Below are positions 1 through 5,670 of a DNA stretch of 8,028 bases, one piece after another (the first letter of the stretch is position 1; each line of letters starts with the position of its first letter). Source of the DNA: Bacteroidia bacterium (GTDB lineage: Bacteria; Bacteroidota; Bacteroidia; Bacteroidales; CAJPTX01); contig CAJPTS010000074.1 of the NCBI GenBank assembly GCA_905373625.1, positions 1 to 8,028 on the forward strand, given 5' to 3'. The notes below the pieces were generated by a model. The model was not told the origin of the DNA. It saw only the letters and a list, made by a program, of their open reading frames with translations, and searched no databases. The translations under genes were made by a program, and so were the position numbers.

Positions 1-110
1 GAAGAAAAACATCCCCACGATTCATTGAGCTAAAAAGATCAGCTATCACAACATTCAGGAAAAGACCACTCACATAGCAACGATTTCCGTGCCCTCCGTT
101 GGACTTTTGC

Positions 111-133
111 TTACTTTTACAGTGAAAAAGTAA
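111..133. repeat. AT-rich inverted repeat in the leader of the acetyltransferase gene
   Basis: The arms TTACTTTT (111-118) and AAAAGTAA (126-133) are perfectly complementary around a 7-base loop. No T-run follows on the + strand, so it is a poor rho-independent terminator for an upstream + gene. The rest of 1-189 shows no convincing coding sequence and no clear Bacteroidetes promoter (TAnnTTTG with an upstream TTG at about 19-21 bases). The motif AAAAGTAAGC, read on the - strand at 109-118, resembles the heptad repeats between the two transcription units, so this may be a stray copy of that repeat family rather than a regulatory hairpin. Confidence 0.35.
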
Positions 134-189
134 AACTGACGTAAAGCCTACATTCCACGTTAGCATTAGAATATCCAGTAAAAGCGAAC

Positions 190-798
190 ATGTTAGAAGA
201 GAAGACAAATAGTAGCGCCTCGCAAGATTATTTTGCCCATGCAACCGCTGTAATTGACGCAGGCGCTGTAATTGGAGCAGGTACGCACATATGGCACTTC
301 TCGCACATCATGAGTGGCGCACGAATAGGCGCGAATTGCAACATCGGACAGAATGTTGTGATAGCCGCGGGGGTGGTACTCGGGGCAAATTGTAAAATAC
401 AGAACAACGTGTCTCTTTATACAGGCGTCCTTTGCGCTGACAACGTCTTTTTAGGGCCCTCTTGTGTCTTTACAAACGTCTGGAATCCGCGCGCTGCGAT
501 AAACCGAAAAGACGAATACCGCAAGACACTGCTGGGAACAGGCGTTACCATAGGCGCTAATGCTACCATTATTTGTGGTCACAACATAGGCGAATATGCC
601 TTTATCGGTGCAGGCGCTGTAGTAACACGCGAAGTACTCCCCTACGAACTGATAGTGGGGAATCCTGCACGCCGCATCGGGTGGATGAGCCGTGCAGGAA
701 CTCGGTTAGAATTTGACACTACGGGCTGCGCCATCTGCCCCATAGATGGCACGCGGTATCGGTTAGAAGATGGAGTGTGTACCTTTGTGGAAGAATAG
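190..798 (+). CDS. wbpD: WbpD/WlbB-type UDP-3-amino-hexuronic acid N-acetyltransferase
   Basis: Predicted cytoplasmic acetyl-CoA-dependent enzyme that N-acetylates the 3-amino group of UDP-2-acetamido-3-amino-2,3-dideoxy-glucuronate, the fourth step of the Wbp pathway to di-acetamido uronic acids of O-antigen or other surface glycans. The 202-residue product has hexapeptide repeats of a left-handed beta-helix over about residues 18-165. It carries family-typical stretches: IWHFSHIMSGA (34-44), QNNVSLYTGV (71-80), FLGPSCVFTNV (87-97), NRKDEY (105-110), CGHNIGEYAFIGAGAVV (129-145) and VGNPARRIGW (156-165). Homologues are about 190 residues. The extra length is a short N-terminal lead and a C-terminal tail (171-202) with cysteines 180, 183 and 197. 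The start follows an A-rich stretch and leaves the first helix coil intact. The next gene begins 22 bases downstream on the same strand, which suggests co-transcription. A related sugar N-acetyltransferase with another substrate cannot be excluded. Confidence 0.88.
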   Translation: MLEEKTNSSASQDYFAHATAVIDAGAVIGAGTHIWHFSHIMSGARIGANCNIGQNVVIAAGVVLGANCKIQNNVSLYTGVLCADNVFLGPSCVFTNVWNPRAAINRKDEYRKTLLGTGVTIGANATIICGHNIGEYAFIGAGAVVTREVLPYELIVGNPARRIGWMSRAGTRLEFDTTGCAICPIDGTRYRLEDGVCTFVEE

Positions 799-820
799 TC
801 TCGCTTAATGACAAGTTAGA

Positions 821-2119
821 ATGCAAACAGTATATAACCAATTGGTTAACAAGGACGCACAGCTGGCAGTGGTAGGTCTAGGCTACGTCGGTTTACCCTT
901 AGCATTAGCCTTTGCGCGCCACTTTTCCGTTATCGGGTTTGATATTAACGAGGAGCGTTTGGCGCAGCTACAACGCGGCATAGACCCCAGTGGCGAACTT
1001 ACTGCGGCAGATTTTGCAGCGCGAGATATAGTTTTTACCTCCTCATTAGAACTGCTACGCACGGCACGCCTCTTTGTAGTTGCAGTCCCTACACCAATAG
1101 ATCTTTCTAATAACCCCGATCTGCGCGCCTTGCTCAGCGCTACACGTACCGTGGGACAATGTTTGAAAACAGGCGATTATGTTTGCTATGAGTCTACGGT
1201 TTATCCAGGCTGTACGGAGGAGGATTGCGTGCCACTACTCGCCACGAGTTCGGGCTTAAGCGCAGGCATAGATTTCAAATATGGCTATAGTCCCGAACGT
1301 ATAAACCCAGGCGACCACGAGCATACGCTAGAAAATACGCAGAAGATTGTAGCTGGTTGCGATGTTGAAGCACTCGAACAGCTCGCGGCGATCTACGAAA
1401 CCGTAGTAAAAGCAGGGGTACACAAAGCGCCGAGCATAAAAGTGGCTGAGGCGGGGAAGATTATAGAGAATACGCAGCGCGATGTAAACATAGCCCTCAT
1501 GAATGAACTCTCTATCATTTTCGGGCGCATGGGTATTAACACTTACGATGTGCTCGATGCCGCCTCTACCAAATGGAACTTCCTAAAATTCGTTCCAGGG
1601 TTAGTCGGCGGGCACTGCATAGGCGTAGACCCCTACTATTTGGTGCACAAAGCACAAGAATTGAAATACCACCCACAGATTATCGCCGCGGGGCGCTTCA
1701 TAAACGATTCTATGGGGGGATACATTGGCAAAAAGATCGTAAAACAGCTCATCCGTAAAGGTAAGGCTATTCTAGGGGCACGTGCGCTGATTTTTGGGGT
1801 TACGTTCAAAGAGAACGTCTCGGACATTCGCAATTCTAAGGTTATAGATATTGTGAACGAGTTGCGCGACTATGGCGTGGAGGTAGATGTAGTAGACCCG
1901 CGTGCGGAGAGCACCGAGGTGGCACGCGAATACGGTTTTCCCTTATTGCCACAACCAACCTCGGGGTATGACGTGGTAATCCTTGCCGTAGCACACCGCG
2001 AATATCTCAACTGGGACGAGGCGTACATTGCCTCGCTTGGTGATGCTGAACTACTTTTTGTAGATCTCAAAGGGCTTTATCGGAAGCAGATTCGGAATCT
2101 TAGCTACTGGAGCCTATAG
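821..2119 (+). CDS. tviB: UDP-N-acetylhexosamine 6-dehydrogenase (TviB/WbpA type nucleotide sugar dehydrogenase)
   Basis: Predicted cytoplasmic NAD-dependent enzyme that oxidises C6 of UDP-GlcNAc (or UDP-GalNAc) twice to give the uronic acid. The 432 residues match the usual length. The NAD-binding Rossmann domain has VVGLGYVGLP (17-26, glycines 19, 21 and 24) and acidic D41. YESTVYPGCTEE lies at 123-134 and YSPERINPG at 156-164. The central helix KVAEAGKIIENTQRD (207-221) holds likely catalytic K213 and N217. GLVGGHCIGVDPYYL (260-274) holds nucleophile C266 and D270. The C-terminal UDP-binding domain has TFKEN (328-332) and SDIRNSK (334-340). These motifs fit the TviB/WbpO subgroup of UDP-HexNAc dehydrogenases better than UDP-glucose or GDP-mannose dehydrogenases. 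The symbol is family-level. Beside a WbpD-type gene it probably supplies UDP-GlcNAc-uronate (the WbpA role), but sequence alone does not decide between GlcNAc and GalNAc. It is the last gene before the convergent intergenic region. Confidence 0.9.
   Translation: MQTVYNQLVNKDAQLAVVGLGYVGLPLALAFARHFSVIGFDINEERLAQLQRGIDPSGELTAADFAARDIVFTSSLELLRTARLFVVAVPTPIDLSNNPDLRALLSATRTVGQCLKTGDYVCYESTVYPGCTEEDCVPLLATSSGLSAGIDFKYGYSPERINPGDHEHTLENTQKIVAGCDVEALEQLAAIYETVVKAGVHKAPSIKVAEAGKIIENTQRDVNIALMNELSIIFGRMGINTYDVLDAASTKWNFLKFVPGLVGGHCIGVDPYYLVHKAQELKYHPQIIAAGRFINDSMGGYIGKKIVKQLIRKGKAILGARALIFGVTFKENVSDIRNSKVIDIVNELRDYGVEVDVVDPRAESTEVAREYGFPLLPQPTSGYDVVILAVAHREYLNWDEAYIASLGDAELLFVDLKGLYRKQIRNLSYWSL
835..848. 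repeat. 14-base perfect palindrome just inside the dehydrogenase gene
   Basis: TAACCAATTGGTTA reads identically on both strands and spans codons 5-10 of the dehydrogenase gene, directly downstream of its start. It could be a dyad operator or a chance palindrome. Without a loop it would form at best a short RNA hairpin near the ribosome-binding region. Its function is unknown. Confidence 0.3.
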
Positions 2120-2134
2120 CTTAATTAGAAGGTA

Positions 2135-2183
2135 CTAAGTACCAAGTAAGCTAAAAGTAAAAAGCTAAAGGCTAGAAGTAAAA
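2135..2183. repeat. Degenerate 7-base tandem repeat array, left block
   Basis: Seven consecutive 7-base units can be read: CTAAGTA, CCAAGTA, AGCTAAA, AGTAAAA, AGCTAAA, GGCTAGA and AGTAAAA. They are A-rich, lie just after the dehydrogenase stop codon, and are non-coding. Two units recur exactly. The rest of the intergenic stretch up to 2223 (2184-2223) breaks the period and holds a small GC-containing hairpin (TGCCT 2190-2194 with AGGCA 2206-2210). This may be a spacer or mobile repeat typical of intergenic regions in this phylum, or a source of terminator structure. Confidence 0.6.
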
Positions 2184-2223
2184 CTCCATTGCCTTCGTAG
2201 GGGAGAGGCATACCGCTTACGCT

Positions 2224-2255
2224 AAGTTAAAAGTTAAGAGTCTAAAGTTAAAAGT
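2224..2255. repeat. Degenerate 7-base tandem repeat array, right block
   Basis: The units AAGTTAA, AAGTTAA, GAGTCTA and AAGTTAA, with a partial AAGT, run in strict 7-base period. The block is related to the left block (shared AAGT and CTAA/TTAA cores) but out of phase with it, separated by 40 non-repetitive bases. It overlaps the left arm of the inverted repeat that probably ends transcription of both flanking units. Confidence 0.6.
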
Positions 2256-2295
2256 GGCGCAAAGCGCTCATGATGCACTCTTAACTAAGCTTTTT
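2232..2295. terminator. Candidate bidirectional terminator between convergent genes
   Basis: AGTTAAGAGT (2232-2241) pairs perfectly with ACTCTTAACT (2277-2286). Inside the 35-base loop, GCGC (2257-2260) and GCGC (2264-2267) can form a second small stem around AAA. On the + strand the outer stem is followed four bases later by five T (2291-2295). On the - strand it is followed by TTTAACTT, a weaker U-tract. The position between the stop codons of two converging genes fits a shared terminator. The AT-rich outer stem and long loop make it non-canonical. Confidence 0.45.
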
Positions 2296-2298
2296 ACT

Positions 2299-5200
2299 TT
2301 AATGTATTCGCGTACCGAATACTATCACGTCATCCGTTCTATTCCCCTCTCCTTGCCACTCTATGAGCGTTTTATGTAGTATTTCATACTGCTCTGCCAT
2401 ATCTTTTTGAGCAATTTGAGTCAGCTTCTCTTTGAAATTCTTTATCATGAATTTCCGATTCTGTGGTCCGCCGAACTGATCTACATAACCGTCGGAGAAG
2501 GTATAAAGCACATCGCCAGGCTCGAGATCCACTTCCACACGCGTAAAGGGCATATCCCCCTTCAAATATATCGCAATGGGCATCTTATCTGCCTTATACT
2601 GTAGAACCTCTCCGTTCCGCACAATAATTAGCGGGTTATTTGCCCCCGAGAACTCGAGCTTCCGATTCTTTTCGTCTAGTATATACAGCGCTATATCCAT
2701 ACCGTCTTTGTTTGACCCGATCTGATCTGTCTGCTTCAGACTCTCAATGACCAAAGCGCGTAAACGGTTCAAGATCTCATCAGTATGTACCTCATCTAAC
2801 GAATCAACTACCTGATGTAAGAATGTTGCGCCCAACATACTCATGAATCCGCCAGGGACACCGTGCCCCGTACAATCGGCGATTGCACAGACCTTCTTGC
2901 CCCCCAGCGAACGCATCCAGTAGAAGTCGCCACTGACCACATCGCGTGGTAAAAAGAGTAGGAAAGAATCGTTGAATAATTCGCGAACCATTTCCATGGT
3001 GGGGAGTACGGCTCGCTGTATTTTACTAGCATAGTTAATGCTATTGAGAATCTCCTTATTCTGTCCCTCGATTCGTTCTTTTTGCGCCACTACCTCCGCC
3101 GTACGCTCGTCTACAAGGACTTGTAGGCGCTGCTTTTCTGCCAATACTCGGCGTGTATTGAGTACTACAATACCCCACACCAAGAAGCAAAGCACGAGGA
3201 AATAAAAAATATAAGCCCAAATGGTACGATAAAATGGCGGCTTTACGGTAAACCGATAGGAGGCTACGTTAGATTCGACGCCGTAAATATTCCGAGCACG
3301 TACTTGGAATTCATAGCTACCAGGCGAGATATTCATGTAGCGGATCTCGGGCTGCGCCTCCCATTTAGTCCAGTCATCGCCACTATTACGGAGGCGATAG
3401 CTATACATCATGTTATTCCCCTCAAAGAAATCTGTACCTACCTCAAAAGAGAGAGAATTCTCACGATACGGTAATTTTAGTTCATACTCCTCAGTCTGCT
3501 CATTTAGCACGTGGTAAATAGAGTCTTGCAATGTAAAGTGCGTACCACCAAAGAGTACCGTATCTGCCCGAATGGCATGCACCTTGCGTACAAAAGCACG
3601 GAAGGGGTGCGCATAATCGCGCGGCAAGGTTAAGTCAAAATTGTAAAGACTCGCACCGTAGGTAAACCAAATGCTACTGTCATCATCCCAATAGATTTTA
3701 TCACACCACAGGTGGGGGAGACGAGCAAATGGTTTGGTGTCATCGCCAGACAAATTCCCCTTAGCATCTAATAAACTTAATGCAATGTAATACTCCTGCG
3801 TTTCCTCATTGAGACGCTGCGCAACGACCTTGTTCCGCATCCCAGCCAGACGAGACAAGTATTGCGGCTTGCTATCCGAGTCTACTCGGAGCACCGTATC
3901 TCGCTGCCAGTCATACACCATCAGTCCTTTGGCAGTACCAATATAGGTTTTCTCATTTAGGAAGAAGACCTCGTTATTAACCATACTGGGCAGCCCACAT
4001 TTCTCGTCTATGTGACGTAGCGCCGTTCCTGTACCATCACCTAGTTTTATAACATACACACCATTGGTCAGAGTACCCACCCATAAATTGTTATCGAAGT
4101 CACAAACAAGCGATCGCACCTCGTCATCTATTTCTTGTGGGAAAAGCTGCTTACGCGTCCACGCGCCATTTTCTTGCAGATTTAATTTCACAATCCCCGA
4201 CGGCGTTCCCACATAAAGCGTCCGTGCGTCTTGCTTCGTATCGCAAAGAACAAAGCCTCCGAACTGCTGATCGCGCTCGTTGTAAGCGAACACTGACACT
4301 TTATCGTCTTTAATACTATAAAGCGTATTCATACCCAGACCGAGCAGGGTTCTGCGCCCTGAGATAGGGTTGTAATACGGGAGCAAATCCCATACGGGCT
4401 GATTTGCGCCTGCAAGCGAGACGAACTTCCAACCCCCATTATGATTTTCTAAGCGCTGAATGCCCGACATCGTGCCGAGATACAAAGCTCCATCAAAACG
4501 TTGTACGTCTAGCACTGCTCCACTGACCCCATTGGTCTCATCAAACTTCCGTATGGAAGACTGTTGCTCTATTTGCGTGATCCCGTTATTCTGCGTTAAC
4601 CACAAAGACCCATCGCTAGAGCGCATGTGATCCATGGCAAACGGATCGGCAAGCCCCGTTCCCGTACCCGCCTTATATATAACCTCACCCTTCCGACTAA
4701 ATTCCACATAAGCAATATCTTCGGAGAAGATAAAACCCACCCCGATATTTCCATTAGGCGTAAGTTTTACGGAATACGGGATCGCCTCCTCCTCGCGCAA
4801 TCCACTGAGTACCGCCCCCCCCCAATCTGGTGGCAACATCTGCACTTGTCCCGTATGCCGCGACAGAATATAGAACATAGATCGGTTCGTAGCCATTAAG
4901 ATAGAATCGCCTCCGAGGGGTATCATTCCATAGATTTGCCGATCAGACACCTCCTCTGGGAAACGCATTTTGAGAGGTGAGAATTCGTGCCCTGTAAAGC
5001 GGAGTACCGTGTCAGCGAAAGTAGAGACGGCTACCTCTTCCTCCCATTGGAACGAGAGAAAAGCACGCTGCGAGGGCAGACGAAATGCCTGTACTCGGCG
5101 CTCATTTTCGTTATAAGCAAATATATAGGAGGTTGTGCAGAAATAAATAGACGCGCCCACCGTGTAAGTCTTGTATACATCGCTGAAAGTCGGTGCTTCT

Positions 5201-5601
5201 TCACCCAGCTGTGTTGCGAGAGATTTGTAGTATAGCGAGCCGTGTTTATCGGGTACAAGACAGCCAAAATCGCCAACCAAACCAACGTATATAATGCCTG
5301 ACTCTCCGACCGACAGAGAGCGTACAATACGATTCTCGGTCACGGGGATGCGTCGCCACCGTTCGCCATCGTATTCGAGGACGCCGCCCTCGTTATTCCC
5401 GATGTAAATCAACCCCCGATTATCTTGTACGATGGCCCAGTTCTGTTCACTCCCCTTATATTCTTGCGACTTGAACCACCGAAACAACAAATTGCCATGC
5501 TCCCGCCGATCGATGGCGTGTGTAAACGAACACGACAATACTAGTAGCGCGACCTGAAGACCCGAGATCAGTACTCGTAAAGCTCCCTTTCTAAACAACA
5601 T
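2299..5601 (-). CDS. Membrane sensor phosphatase: beta-propeller, Y_Y_Y domain, TM helix, SpoIIE/PP2C domain
   Basis: Predicted inner-membrane sensor with a periplasmic ligand-binding part and a cytoplasmic serine/threonine phosphatase, a layout like hybrid two-component sensors but with SpoIIE in place of a histidine kinase. Order: signal sequence 1-29 (possible cleavage after THA); propeller blades about 53-665, with blade motifs such as QNWAIVQDNRGLIYIGNN (53-70), LYLGTMSGIQRLE (373-385), LYVGTPSGIVKL (462-473), LWVGTLTNGVYVI (506-518) and TYIGTAKGLMVYD (552-564); Y_Y_Y domain about 715-787; membrane helix about 794-814; coiled coil about 817-866 ending in the INYASKIQRAVLP motif (855-867); phosphatase 880-1100. 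Metal-ligand acidic residues look intact: D887/D892 (DVVSGDFYW), D909 (ADCTGHG), D1037 (SDGYVD), D1090/D1091 (RTDDV), so activity is expected. Its partner, presumably a phosphorylated anti-sigma antagonist, is not encoded here. It starts 48 bases after the CHU_C gene. A nine-G run interrupts codons 260-263. Confidence 0.92.
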   Translation of the reverse strand: MLFRKGALRVLISGLQVALLVLSCSFTHAIDRREHGNLLFRWFKSQEYKGSEQNWAIVQDNRGLIYIGNNEGGVLEYDGERWRRIPVTENRIVRSLSVGESGIIYVGLVGDFGCLVPDKHGSLYYKSLATQLGEEAPTFSDVYKTYTVGASIYFCTTSYIFAYNENERRVQAFRLPSQRAFLSFQWEEEVAVSTFADTVLRFTGHEFSPLKMRFPEEVSDRQIYGMIPLGGDSILMATNRSMFYILSRHTGQVQMLPPDWGGAVLSGLREEEAIPYSVKLTPNGNIGVGFIFSEDIAYVEFSRKGEVIYKAGTGTGLADPFAMDHMRSSDGSLWLTQNNGITQIEQQSSIRKFDETNGVSGAVLDVQRFDGALYLGTMSGIQRLENHNGGWKFVSLAGANQPVWDLLPYYNPISGRRTLLGLGMNTLYSIKDDKVSVFAYNERDQQFGGFVLCDTKQDARTLYVGTPSGIVKLNLQENGAWTRKQLFPQEIDDEVRSLVCDFDNNLWVGTLTNGVYVIKLGDGTGTALRHIDEKCGLPSMVNNEVFFLNEKTYIGTAKGLMVYDWQRDTVLRVDSDSKPQYLSRLAGMRNKVVAQRLNEETQEYYIALSLLDAKGNLSGDDTKPFARLPHLWCDKIYWDDDSSIWFTYGASLYNFDLTLPRDYAHPFRAFVRKVHAIRADTVLFGGTHFTLQDSIYHVLNEQTEEYELKLPYRENSLSFEVGTDFFEGNNMMYSYRLRNSGDDWTKWEAQPEIRYMNISPGSYEFQVRARNIYGVESNVASYRFTVKPPFYRTIWAYIFYFLVLCFLVWGIVVLNTRRVLAEKQRLQVLVDERTAEVVAQKERIEGQNKEILNSINYASKIQRAVLPTMEMVRELFNDSFLLFLPRDVVSGDFYWMRSLGGKKVCAIADCTGHGVPGGFMSMLGATFLHQVVDSLDEVHTDEILNRLRALVIESLKQTDQIGSNKDGMDIALYILDEKNRKLEFSGANNPLIIVRNGEVLQYKADKMPIAIYLKGDMPFTRVEVDLEPGDVLYTFSDGYVDQFGGPQNRKFMIKNFKEKLTQIAQKDMAEQYEILHKTLIEWQGEGNRTDDVIVFGTRIH
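4815..4823 (-). repeat. Run of nine G (coding strand) inside the sensor phosphatase gene
   Basis: The + strand shows nine consecutive C, read as TGG GGG GGG GCG (W260-G-G-A263) in the coding strand. It is the longest homopolymer noticed in the window; other G/C runs reach six. With eight or ten G the frame shifts and a TAA follows within about 25 codons in both cases. That would leave only part of the propeller and no membrane helix or phosphatase. Runs of this length are prone to slipped-strand mispairing, so it is a candidate on/off switch. Variation itself cannot be seen in one sequence. Confidence 0.7.
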
Positions 5602-5633
5602 TATTATTCCACACCGTAATGCAGCACGTACTG

Positions 5634-5670
5634 CAAAATTTATATTCTCCTACCGATATAACTGCAAAAC
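5634..5670 (-). promoter_or_regulatory. Possible Bacteroidetes-type promoter for the sensor phosphatase gene
   Basis: On the - strand, GTTTTG (5670-5665) is followed after 22 bases by TAAATTTTG (5642-5634), about 32 bases before the sensor ATG. This resembles the primary sigma pattern of Bacteroidetes (TTG near -33, TAnnTTTG near -7), but the -7 element has one extra base. It overlaps the last codons of the CHU_C gene, so it would be an internal promoter letting the sensor be expressed apart from the rest of the operon. Both boxes sit in a 9-base direct repeat, ACTGCAAAA on the + strand at 5630-5638 and 5661-5669. Confidence 0.25.

Larger units (their letters stand above)
2154..2300. repeat. 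13-base inverted repeats bracketing the convergent intergenic region
   Basis: AAAGTAAAAAGCT at 2154-2166 is the exact reverse complement of AGCTTTTTACTTT at 2288-2300, bracketing 147 bases in all. The left copy lies inside the left heptad array. The right copy runs into the stop codon of the sensor gene (2299-2301). No target-site duplication is visible at the edges, so this is more likely two oppositely oriented copies of the heptad repeat than a transposon. An RNA pairing role is possible. Confidence 0.5.

Noticed and set aside
1..33. Possible tail of an upstream + gene ending with TAA at 31-33
   Set aside because: Only ten codons are visible and they carry no recognisable motif, so it cannot be told from random open sequence.
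98..119. Promoter for the wbpD-type gene using TTG near 99 and TACTTTTA at 112-119
   Set aside because: The spacing between the elements is about half that expected and the last base of the -7 box does not match.
2135..2255. CRISPR array
   Set aside because: The repeat unit is only 7 bases, tandem and without spacers; there are no cas genes.
2154..2300. Miniature transposable element bounded by 13-base inverted repeats
   Set aside because: No target-site duplication is visible, the right repeat overlaps the sensor stop codon, and the left repeat is part of the heptad array, which explains it more simply.
4627..5327. Several small open frames on both strands within the sensor gene
   Set aside because: They lie inside the 1100-codon sensor gene, whose domains are continuous through this region, and they show no motifs.
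5511..5601. Lipoprotein signal (LVLSC) at the start of the sensor phosphatase
   Set aside because: Leucine two residues before the cysteine is a poor lipobox fit, and a standard cleavage site (THA) follows five residues later.
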